From contig JAGBYC010000186.1 of assembly GCA_017628935.1 (NCBI GenBank), forward strand, positions 1 through 7,075: a stretch of 7,075 bases of DNA, given 5' to 3'. Both the position numbers and the translations under genes were made by a program. The notes beneath the pieces were generated by a model. That model was given only the letters and a program-made list of their open reading frames with translations, was not told the origin of the DNA and ran no database searches. The stretch is from Clostridia bacterium. Lineage in GTDB: Bacteria > Bacillota > Clostridia > Christensenellales > Borkfalkiaceae. Positions 1-6,561 of the stretch are shown piece after piece. Position 1 is the stretch's first letter; every line of letters begins with the position of its first letter.

Positions 1-22
1 CCTGAAGTTCGTTTTTAAAAAT

Positions 23-1336
23 ATGAAAAAGTATTGTAAACACGATGAAAATAGGGTCTGTGTAAATAACGGTAATTGTGGGGGTTGTGTTTATCACGGT
101 AAGGGTAAACGTAAGCCTAATAAAGACGTTAACTACGTTAAACCACAAACGTCGATTAGCGTTAAAGGTAACGGCGTTAAAAATAACGACCCGTATATTG
201 ATTTTAAAGCGTTATATAAAATAGTAATGCGCCTTGGTGTAAAAACCAAAATTAAAAGGTTTTTTAACACGGGTAAAAATAACGCCGTGCTTATTATTAA
301 GCGTGACGGTATAGGCGATTTTGTTTTATTTAAAGACGCTTTTAAAAGGCTACGTGAGTTTTATAAAGATAAAAAGTTAGTAGTTTTAGTAACTAATTAC
401 ACTAAACCACTTGCCGAATCGTACGGGTATTTTGACGAAGTTATAGCCCTTTCTAAAAGTGATTTTACAACTGAAAATATTTATAAAACGTATAAGCGAT
501 TATCAAAATATAAATTCGACGTATTGCTTCACCCAACTCAACCAAGAAACATTGAAGCCGAAGTGTCTGCGTATTTAGTAAACGCTAAAGTTAAAATAGC
601 GTCACGTGGAGAAAACGGCGCTCATACACCTAAAACTAAAGCCAAGTTTGACACTATTTACGACACTCTTATTGAAACGGGCAACGAAAATATGACGCTT
701 ATTCAAACGGCTAATTTCTTGCGTGGAATAGGTGTAAGTGATTATAAAATATCTTTACCAAGGCTTACCTCTACCGTAGAATTTAAAATGTTTTTACCTA
801 AAAACTATTTCGTAATTTTTATGGGTGGCAGTATTTATAATAAACTTTGGCCGGCAGAAAGATTTTATCAAGTTGCTAAACATATTCAAAGTAAAACTGG
901 TTACGACGTAGTTTTATGTGGCACGAAAGAAGACGTAGGCGAATTAGAAATTTTCAAAAGTCAAGGCGATTTGAATTTTTATTCGTATATAAATAAAACG
1001 TCGCTTTTAGAACTTGTTGATATATTATCAAAAGCAAAATTAGTAGTTAGTAACGATACCAGCGCCGTTCATATAGCAAATGCGTTGGGTGTTAAGTCGG
1101 TGGCTATTAAAGGGCAGTTTTCGGGTAGTAAATTTTATCCGTACGTAGCCGAAGTAGTTAACAAGGGCGATATTTATCCTAACTACGTTGAAATTGAAAG
1201 GCATTGTAGTTGGTGCACCCTTAAAGGTAAACCGTATCACTGCATAGGTGGTAATTATTTTGCCGATAAAAAACTTAAGTGCGTATTAGATATTCCACTT
1301 GAAAAGGTTATTGAAAAGATAGATGAAATTCTTTAA
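23..1336 (+). CDS. GT9-family (ADP-heptose:acceptor type) glycosyltransferase with Cys-rich N-terminus
   Basis: Probable glycosyltransferase of family GT9 (GT-B fold), whose known members move heptose from ADP-heptose to a glycan, classically the LPS inner core. Seen in the 437-residue product: an N-terminal Rossmann segment with the KRDGIGD signature at 93-99; a second-domain opening at 263-277 with GGS and KxWP (K274, W276, P277); and the donor-site stretch SNDTSAVHIANALG at 343-356. A C-terminal cysteine set (C395, C398, C407, C420) matches the cysteines often seen near the end of this family. Residues 1-80 are extra, with C5, C13, C19 and C22 in a Cx5CGGC arrangement followed by a Lys/Asn-rich linker. 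The reading frame is open to the window edge and no clear ribosome binding site precedes ATG 23, so the true start may lie upstream. The ADP-heptose genes downstream support a heptose donor. The acceptor is unknown. Confidence 0.86.
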   Translation: MKKYCKHDENRVCVNNGNCGGCVYHGKGKRKPNKDVNYVKPQTSISVKGNGVKNNDPYIDFKALYKIVMRLGVKTKIKRFFNTGKNNAVLIIKRDGIGDFVLFKDAFKRLREFYKDKKLVVLVTNYTKPLAESYGYFDEVIALSKSDFTTENIYKTYKRLSKYKFDVLLHPTQPRNIEAEVSAYLVNAKVKIASRGENGAHTPKTKAKFDTIYDTLIETGNENMTLIQTANFLRGIGVSDYKISLPRLTSTVEFKMFLPKNYFVIFMGGSIYNKLWPAERFYQVAKHIQSKTGYDVVLCGTKEDVGELEIFKSQGDLNFYSYINKTSLLELVDILSKAKLVVSNDTSAVHIANALGVKSVAIKGQFSGSKFYPYVAEVVNKGDIYPNYVEIERHCSWCTLKGKPYHCIGGNYFADKKLKCVLDIPLEKVIEKIDEIL

Positions 1337-1347
1337 AGGAGAAATTT

Positions 1348-2427
1348 ATGGCTAACATAATGTTAACGGATATATGTAATTTACGTTGTCCGTACTGCTT
1401 TGCAAACGAATTTGTAAACAAAAGCGCAAACGAAATTAGCATTGAAAATTTTAAAAGAGCGTTAGATTTTATAGCAACCGAACCAAACGCTAAACTTGGT
1501 TTAATAGGTGGCGAACCTACTATACATACTCAGTTTGCTGAACTTTTAAAAATAGTTATTTCAGACCCTAGATATAAAGACGTAGTTTTATTTACTAACG
1601 GCGTTAAGTTTGAAGAGTTTGCTAACGAATTATCGCACCCTAAATTCCATATTTTATTAAACTGTAACTCGCCTAAAGATATAGGCCAAAAAGCGTTTGA
1701 TAAAATGGTGGCGAATTTAGACCTTATGGTAAACAAATACTATATGGACGATAGGGTTACTTTAGGTATTAATATTTATAAGCCTGATTTCGACTTTGAT
1801 TATATTTTAGAACTTTTAAAGAAATATAATTTCCAACGCGTTCGTATGTCTATTACCGTACCTAACACAAGCGAAAAACGTGATTTTAACGTTAAAGATT
1901 ATTTTTCATCAATTAAACCACGCTTTAAAGAATTTATTTATGCTACGTTGTCTAACGATATTATGCCAACGTACGACTGTAATAAAATGCCTACTTGCGT
2001 GCTTACTGAAAAGGAAATGATGGAGTTTAACGAATTGATTACGAAGCGCCAACGCGACCGTGAAATGCGTCGTCTTCCACCACTTCCCATGCCACACGTT
2101 TCTTCTGCTATCAATACTGACGTTGTTAATTGCGCGCCAGTAGTTGATATTCGCCAAGATTTAACTGCCGTAAGATGTTTCGGCTTGTCTGATTGCACTA
2201 AGGTTAAAATTTCTGACTTCAAGTCGCTTCCTGACCTTCGCAATTACTATATGAACGAAATTGACCATTACGCGTTTAAGTTTGGTATTGATAACGAATG
2301 TGAAAACTGTTATCGTAGAAAAACCTTACGTTGTACGGGTGCTTGTATTGCTTTTAAAATTGCTGAAATTTTAGATTATAAAAAGAAACACGGAAGTTAT
2401 ATTAAAGGAGTTAGAGATGAAAAGTAA
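1348..2427 (+). CDS. Radical SAM protein with SPASM-like C-terminal cysteine cluster
   Basis: Radical SAM enzyme, 359 residues. The SAM-binding 4Fe-4S site is the CxxxCxxC motif C10-C14-C17, and GGEP at 54-57 is the usual SAM amino-group contact. The C-terminal third has C262 and C277 (14 residues apart), C283, then C318, C321, C329 and C333 in a Cx2Cx7Cx3C pattern. This resembles SPASM/twitch domains that bind auxiliary Fe-S clusters, although the usual glycine before the second cysteine is absent. C211 and C217 may add ligands. Family members modify peptides or sugars (epimerisation, dehydrogenation, crosslinking). No precursor peptide or peptide-recognition domain is visible here, so a sugar or carrier-bound substrate is at least as likely. 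An AAAGGAG at 1335-1341, six bases before the ATG, fixes the start. Translation is probably coupled to the glycosyltransferase 11 bases upstream. The substrate cannot be read from sequence. Confidence 0.9.
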   Translation: MANIMLTDICNLRCPYCFANEFVNKSANEISIENFKRALDFIATEPNAKLGLIGGEPTIHTQFAELLKIVISDPRYKDVVLFTNGVKFEEFANELSHPKFHILLNCNSPKDIGQKAFDKMVANLDLMVNKYYMDDRVTLGINIYKPDFDFDYILELLKKYNFQRVRMSITVPNTSEKRDFNVKDYFSSIKPRFKEFIYATLSNDIMPTYDCNKMPTCVLTEKEMMEFNELITKRQRDREMRRLPPLPMPHVSSAINTDVVNCAPVVDIRQDLTAVRCFGLSDCTKVKISDFKSLPDLRNYYMNEIDHYAFKFGIDNECENCYRRKTLRCTGACIAFKIAEILDYKKKHGSYIKGVRDEK

Positions 2428-2965
2428 TTTATCTCTTAGAAAAGTTAATTTAAAAACTGATATTGAAGAACTTTTCGATATTATGATAAACGGCAAAGAC
2501 CAAATGCTTTTTCACGGTAGAGTGCAATTTAACTACTTAGCCGATTTTGAAAGATGGTTTACCGATAACTTGTCACGCTACTATCACGATTTTTACGTGG
2601 TTTATGATGACGCTAATAAAAAGATAGCCGGCTACGTGTATTCGTACGAATACCGTTCATACGACGGGCATTGTAAAGTTTGCACGGTATTAACTGAAAC
2701 TTACCGTCAAGTTGGTATGGGCGCTTTAGTTGGATTACGCTTTTTAAAAGAATTATTTACAAATTATCCTATTAGAAAGGTGTATCTTGATATTTATAAC
2801 TACAATAAACAAAGTTTAATGTCTAATTTAGATGCAGGCTTTAAAGAAGAAGGTTGTTTAAAAAATTTCCGATACGACAACGGCGAGTATCACGATATGC
2901 ATATACTTTCGCTTACGCGTGAAACTTTTTACGAAAAATATAGGGGCATAATTGATGAACTTTAA
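2417..2965 (+). CDS. GNAT-family N-acyltransferase (RimJ/RimL-like)
   Basis: GNAT-fold acyltransferase, 182 residues, a normal length for a single domain. Seen: a central beta-strand pair around residues 58-78; the acyl-CoA pyrophosphate-binding loop RQVGMGA at 97-103 (R/Q-x-x-G-x-G/A type); and a C-terminal stretch with N128/N130, GF at 141-142 and EEG at 144-146, followed by a D160-containing strand. These are typical of RimJ/RimL and sugar N-acetyltransferases. It probably transfers an acyl group to an amine on a sugar or amino acid. Some GNAT-fold enzymes (LuxI-type synthases, FeeM) take the acyl group from a carrier protein instead of CoA. The ligase and carrier protein directly downstream make that plausible here, but it is inference. 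The start has an AAAGGAG at 2404-2410, six bases upstream, inside the radical SAM gene. The gene overlaps its upstream neighbour by 11 bases and its downstream neighbour by 11. Confidence 0.86.
   Translation: MKSNLSLRKVNLKTDIEELFDIMINGKDQMLFHGRVQFNYLADFERWFTDNLSRYYHDFYVVYDDANKKIAGYVYSYEYRSYDGHCKVCTVLTETYRQVGMGALVGLRFLKELFTNYPIRKVYLDIYNYNKQSLMSNLDAGFKEEGCLKNFRYDNGEYHDMHILSLTRETFYEKYRGIIDEL
2942..2946 (+). promoter_or_regulatory. Ribosome binding site that decides the ligase start
   Basis: An AGGGG lies eight bases before ATG 2955 but only five before the in-frame TTG at 2952. The spacing and the stronger codon both favour ATG 2955 as the ligase start. The site lies inside the end of the GNAT gene, so translation is likely coupled. 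Confidence 0.55.
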
Positions 2966-4340
2966 AAACTATCCCGATTACGAATTAGAAATAACTAATT
3001 CTTACATAGAACTTTTTAATAGAATTGAAAAATTTGGCGACGATATCGCTTTTAACGATAACGGCGTTGAAATTTCTTACGCTAAATTTACTAGCGATAT
3101 TAAAAAGGTATCAGCGTATTTTAAATCAACTCGCGAATTTTACGTTATTAACTGTGCTAACAAGTACAACTACGTTTTAGCGTATTTTTCGGTTGTTTTA
3201 AGTGACAATATTGCTTGCGTTCAATCGTATTCAAACGAAGTTTTTACGGCGTTTAAAGGGTTTAACATAAAAAAGGTTATTACTGACGACGTTGTTAGTT
3301 TAGCCCTTAGCGAAGGGGAAGGCAAAAACGGTATTAAATATGACGCTAATATTAACGATATTTGTACCGTGCTTTGTAGTTCAGGCACAACTAATAACCC
3401 TAAAGCCGTAGCGTTATCGCAATACATTATGTTACACGACCTTATGTGTGGTATGCAAAAATTCTTGTATTACGATAAAGGTAGATTTGTAAATATTTTA
3501 CCTTATTCGCACGCGTTTGGTATTTGCTGTGACCTTTGTGGACCACTTCATTCGCGTTCCACTATTTGTTTTGCTTATAGTCCTATGGACTTTTTAAGTA
3601 AACTTCCTACCTTTAATCCAACCACCTTAAATATTACGCCGGCACTTATTAAAGTAATTGCTATGCAAATAGCACTTGTTGGCAAAAAAGAGGCAATAGT
3701 TGGGTCTTCGCTTAAAAAAGTGCTTAGTGGTGGTGCAGGAACTCCCGTTAGTTTATGTGAAAAAATGGCTGAATACGGTATAGGCGTTTACGGTTGTTAC
3801 GGGCTTAGTGAGGGTGGACCTTGCGTTGCTGTTAACCGTGATAATTATAATAAATACGGTTCGGCAGGCGTGATGCTTAACTGTTGCACTCCTACCTTTG
3901 AAGAAACGGGTGAAATAGTTTTACACGGCGACAATATTATGCTTGGCTATTTAAACGAAGACGGAACTTTAACAAACCCAGCAAACAAAACTTTTTATAC
4001 GGGTGATGTTGGGTATTTAGACGACGACGGGTTTATTTATATTGAAGGTAGAATTGACGATACCATCGTGTTTGACGACGGAACTAAACTTATGCCTAAC
4101 GCATTAGAGGGCGAAATAAATAAAATTGACGGAGTTAACGAAAGCGTTGTTTATTATAAAAACAGTAAACTCCACGCCGAAGTAGTAGTTTTAAAAGAAG
4201 AATATATCAGCGCCGTTAAAAGCGTGTTGCAAAAAAATTCCTTTTTAGGTTGTAGGCTTAACGTGGTTAACGTTAGTATCGAACCACTTAAGAAAAACGC
4301 TCTTGGAAAGGTTAGCAGAAAAGATTATTTAAAGGTATAA
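2955..4340 (+). CDS. Stand-alone AMP-forming acyl/aminoacyl ligase (adenylation domain)
   Basis: ANL-superfamily enzyme that activates a carboxylate as an acyl-AMP and normally passes it to a thiol. Numbered from ATG 2955 (461 residues): the P-loop SSGTTNNPK at 142-150; YGCYGLSE at 279-286; YTGD at 348-351 with the ribose-binding Asp351; the hinge region GRIDD at 365-369; and the catalytic lysine in NALGK, K452. All core motifs are intact, so it should be active. At about 460 residues it is compact, as in free-standing ligases that load a carrier protein (DltA-like or acyl-ACP synthetase-like). The substrate pocket is not diagnostic by eye, so a fatty, hydroxy or amino acid is possible. It overlaps the GNAT gene by 11 bases, and the carrier protein starts one base after its stop, which strongly suggests that the carrier is its partner. 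The product is rich in cysteine, including CC pairs at 191-192 and 310-311. Confidence 0.92.
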   Translation: MNFKNYPDYELEITNSYIELFNRIEKFGDDIAFNDNGVEISYAKFTSDIKKVSAYFKSTREFYVINCANKYNYVLAYFSVVLSDNIACVQSYSNEVFTAFKGFNIKKVITDDVVSLALSEGEGKNGIKYDANINDICTVLCSSGTTNNPKAVALSQYIMLHDLMCGMQKFLYYDKGRFVNILPYSHAFGICCDLCGPLHSRSTICFAYSPMDFLSKLPTFNPTTLNITPALIKVIAMQIALVGKKEAIVGSSLKKVLSGGAGTPVSLCEKMAEYGIGVYGCYGLSEGGPCVAVNRDNYNKYGSAGVMLNCCTPTFEETGEIVLHGDNIMLGYLNEDGTLTNPANKTFYTGDVGYLDDDGFIYIEGRIDDTIVFDDGTKLMPNALEGEINKIDGVNESVVYYKNSKLHAEVVVLKEEYISAVKSVLQKNSFLGCRLNVVNVSIEPLKKNALGKVSRKDYLKV

Positions 4341-4341
4341 T

Positions 4342-4557
4342 ATGGATAGTAAGTTTTTAGAAATTTTAAAAAACAATGCAGTTGAAGGCGTAGAAATTAC
4401 GTTAGAATCAAACTTGTTTGAAGACTTAGGCATTTCTTCGCTTGGTATGTTTAACGTTATTTATGAAATTGAAAACGAAATGGGCGTTAGAGTTAACGTT
4501 ATGGATTTAATTAACGTTAAAACTGTTGAACAATTATACCAAAAAATTAAAGGATAA
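4342..4557 (+). CDS. Acyl carrier protein (phosphopantetheine carrier)
   Basis: Small acidic carrier protein, 71 residues, close to the usual 70-85 for discrete ACPs. The phosphopantetheine attachment motif is EDLGISSLGMF at 27-37, with Ser33 as the predicted attachment residue. The usual Asp before that Ser is replaced by Ser32, as happens in secondary-metabolism and D-alanyl-type carriers. Helix II continues as a Glu-rich segment (E42, E44, E46) and the final helix ends in QLYQKIKG. It starts one base after the ligase stop, with AAAGG at 4331-4335 as its binding site. It is therefore most likely charged by that ligase rather than serving as the housekeeping fatty-acid ACP. No phosphopantetheinyl transferase, ketosynthase or thioesterase is in the window, so the relay probably handles one acyl unit rather than building a chain. 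Confidence 0.92.
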   Translation: MDSKFLEILKNNAVEGVEITLESNLFEDLGISSLGMFNVIYEIENEMGVRVNVMDLINVKTVEQLYQKIKG

Positions 4558-4570
4558 AATGTTATAGGGG
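4549..4570 (+). promoter_or_regulatory. Translation-initiation region between the carrier protein and hldE, with a two-codon mini-ORF
   Basis: An AAAGG at 4549-4553 is ideally placed for an ATG at 4559, but that frame reads Met-Leu-stop (TAG at 4565-4567). A GGGG at 4567-4570 then sits four bases before ATG 4575, the likely hldE start. This may be chance, or it may tune hldE initiation by reinitiation. Confidence 0.3.
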
Positions 4571-4574
4571 TACT

Positions 4575-6026
4575 ATGCGTATCCCTTTATTTACGGTTAT
4601 GAGTGATTTAAATAATATTAAAAACAAAATACAATCTAAAACGGCGTTCGTTATAGGCGACGCGATTTTAGACTGCCAAATTTTAGGCAAGTTCACTCAT
4701 AAGTCGGCAGAGGCTAACGTAAACGTTTATTTTGAAGAAGACGTTAGTTATATAGTAGGTGGTGCTGGTAACGTTGCGCTAAACTTAATAGAGGCTAACC
4801 AAAAAGTTAAATTTTGCTCTGTTATAGGTAGCGATAATTACGGTAAAATTTTAACCAAGCTTTTAAATAAAAAGGGAATTGACACTTCACTTTTAGTTTT
4901 AGACGATAATAGAAAAACCACCCTTAAAACAAGATATTTTGTTGACGACACTCAAGTTTTTAGAAGTGACAACGAAGATGTTTTTGATATTTCTACGGAC
5001 GTTGAAAACGCCCTAATTGATATATGTAAAAAAGAAATTCCACTTTCTAATATCGTAGTTATTTCTGACTATGCTAAGGGCGTTATAACTTATTCGCTTA
5101 TTGAAAAAATAGTTGAAATAGCCACTAATAGTGGGGTTAAAACCGTTGTTGACCCTAAAACTTGTGACTTTACTAAATATAAAAACTGTACGTATATAAA
5201 GCCTAATTTAAAAGAATTTACCGAAATGAAAGCGTACGGTAATTTTGATGGCAAAATTGAAAACGTTGCTTTAGATATTATAAACAAAAACGGTAACGAC
5301 GGCATTATTATAACCCTTGGCAAAAAGGGTATGACGGCAGTTGACAAGTCAGGCAAGGCGTTTTCAGTTGACGGTATTGACTGTAACGTGGTTGACGTTT
5401 GTGGCGCAGGTGACACGGCACTTGCTTACGTCGTAACGGGGGTTGTAAACGGTTTTAGTTTAGATAACGTTATTAGTTTAGCAAACAAGGCGTCAAGCGT
5501 TAAACTTGCTACTAAAGGCGCGTATGCAGTAAACGTTAATAGCGTTATAAGTCCACTTAAAAAAGTAGTTGATATCAATAACGTTAACTTACTTAAAGCA
5601 ACCCTTAACGGCAAGAAAGTAGTGTTTACAAACGGTTGTTTTGATATTATACATAAAGGCCACGTAGAGTGTCTTAAAAAGGCGTCTAAACTTGGCGACG
5701 TGTTAGTAGTTGGCGTTAATAGTGACAAATCGGTTAAACGCTTAAAAGGTAACGACCGTCCGTTTAATTTAATTGATAGTAGAGTTTCAGTTTTAAGCGC
5801 GTTTTCTTTCGTTGACTACGTAGTTGTGTTTGATGAAGATACGCCGTATAACCTTATTAAAGCACTTAGTCCAGACGTTTTAGTTAAAGGTGACGAATAC
5901 GCTAACACGCAAGTGGTTGGACAAGATATAGTTGAAAATAATGGTGGCAAAGTAGTTTTTATTGAAATGGAAGAAGGCTATTCTACCACTAACGTAGCAA
6001 ATAAAATTTATGTTAATAAAAAGTAA
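4575..6026 (+). CDS. hldE: Bifunctional heptose-7-phosphate kinase / heptose-1-phosphate adenylyltransferase
   Basis: Cytoplasmic enzyme with two steps of ADP-heptose synthesis: phosphorylation of D-glycero-D-manno-heptose 7-phosphate at C1, and, after GmhB acts, adenylylation of the 1-phosphate. The 483-residue length is near that of E. coli HldE (about 477). Residues 1-330 are a PfkB-type kinase: GD at 28-29, VGGAGNVALN at 61-70, SDYAKG at 164-169, DPK at 193-195, and the DVCGAGDT anion hole at 274-281 with catalytic Asp280. Residues 345-483 are a nucleotidyltransferase: TNGCFDIIHKGH at 352-363 (the HxGH motif), NSDKSVKRLKG at 382-392, VKGDEY at 437-442 and GYSTTN at 468-473. Both halves appear intact. 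The ATG at 4575 has a GGGG four bases upstream. An in-frame ATG at 4599 would also preserve the whole kinase domain but lacks an obvious binding site. The gene overlaps gmhB by 17 bases. Confidence 0.95.
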   Translation: MRIPLFTVMSDLNNIKNKIQSKTAFVIGDAILDCQILGKFTHKSAEANVNVYFEEDVSYIVGGAGNVALNLIEANQKVKFCSVIGSDNYGKILTKLLNKKGIDTSLLVLDDNRKTTLKTRYFVDDTQVFRSDNEDVFDISTDVENALIDICKKEIPLSNIVVISDYAKGVITYSLIEKIVEIATNSGVKTVVDPKTCDFTKYKNCTYIKPNLKEFTEMKAYGNFDGKIENVALDIINKNGNDGIIITLGKKGMTAVDKSGKAFSVDGIDCNVVDVCGAGDTALAYVVTGVVNGFSLDNVISLANKASSVKLATKGAYAVNVNSVISPLKKVVDINNVNLLKATLNGKKVVFTNGCFDIIHKGHVECLKKASKLGDVLVVGVNSDKSVKRLKGNDRPFNLIDSRVSVLSAFSFVDYVVVFDEDTPYNLIKALSPDVLVKGDEYANTQVVGQDIVENNGGKVVFIEMEEGYSTTNVANKIYVNKK

Positions 6027-6561
6027 TAAGTGCGTTTTTTTAGACCGTGACGGCACTATTATTGAAGATGGCGAATACGCCGTTGATATAAGTAAAATGG
6101 TGCTTAAACCTGACGCTGTAAATAGCCTTAAAAGATTGCAAAACGAAGGATATTTACTAATAATAATTACTAATCAGTCGGGCGTGGCGCGTGGTTATTT
6201 TACTGAAAAAGACGTTCAAAAATTTAATAATTATTTAGTTAACGTGTTAAAAGATAACGGCGTTGAAATTGCTAAAGTTTATTATTGTCCTCATTTAAAG
6301 GGTGCAGATAATAAGGCGTATGACGTTGATTGCGATTGTCGCAAACCTAAACTTGGTATGTTTTTACGTGCCGTTAACGACTATGATATCGACCTTACTA
6401 AAAGTTACGCGATAGGCGACAAGGTTAGAGATTTAGCAATTTGTGGTGAAAACGGTTGCCGTGGGTTTTTGCTTAGTAATACGGGTAGCGATAGTGAGTA
6501 TATTAAGGTTGTTTCGTCGTTAACTACGTGCGCTGATATAATTACGGGGGTTAAAGTATGA
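6010..6561 (+). CDS. gmhB: D-glycero-D-manno-heptose 1,7-bisphosphate 7-phosphatase
   Basis: HAD-superfamily phosphatase that removes the 7-phosphate between the two HldE steps. Seen in 183 residues: the nucleophile motif DRDGT at 12-16 (D12 nucleophile, D14 acid/base); TNQSG at 54-58 (motif II); RGYF at 61-64; the zinc loop C93, H95, C108, C110; K112 within CRKPK; and motif IV at IGDKVRD 135-141 (D137, D141). The zinc loop and length match GmhB and the related histidinol-phosphatase branch. Its position between hldE and hldD settles the heptose role. ATG 6010 lies 17 bases inside the end of hldE with no good binding site, so coupled translation is likely. The next in-frame ATG would delete the catalytic aspartates. 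The stop TGA overlaps the hldD start as ATGA. Confidence 0.94.
   Translation: MLIKSNKCVFLDRDGTIIEDGEYAVDISKMVLKPDAVNSLKRLQNEGYLLIIITNQSGVARGYFTEKDVQKFNNYLVNVLKDNGVEIAKVYYCPHLKGADNKAYDVDCDCRKPKLGMFLRAVNDYDIDLTKSYAIGDKVRDLAICGENGCRGFLLSNTGSDSEYIKVVSSLTTCADIITGVKV

Noticed and set aside
1..18. Possible tail of an upstream gene reading PEVRF and ending at TAA 16-18
   Set aside because: Only five codons are visible and another frame is also open there, so it cannot be supported as a feature.
1938..2243. Minus-strand open frames of about 100 codons over the radical SAM gene
   Set aside because: They lie opposite well-supported coding sequence, show no recognisable motifs and have no convincing ribosome binding site; they are shadows.
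1348..2427. RiPP maturase with a precursor peptide
   Set aside because: The SPASM-like tail suggested it, but there is no small precursor ORF, no peptide-recognition domain and no peptidase or transporter in the window.
2955..4557. D-alanylation (Dlt) system
   Set aside because: A DltA-like ligase beside a small carrier fits, but no DltB-type membrane acyltransferase or DltD is present; the next genes are heptose enzymes and the upstream one is a GNAT.
5397..5420. Cys in place of Thr in the hldE kinase anion-hole motif (DVCGAGDT)
   Set aside because: That position varies in the PfkB family and the catalytic Asp280 and GAGD are intact, so inactivation is not suggested.
5090..5728. Minus-strand open frames over hldE
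   Set aside because: Both run antisense to conserved kinase and nucleotidyltransferase motifs and give low-complexity Ser/Thr/Leu-rich translations.
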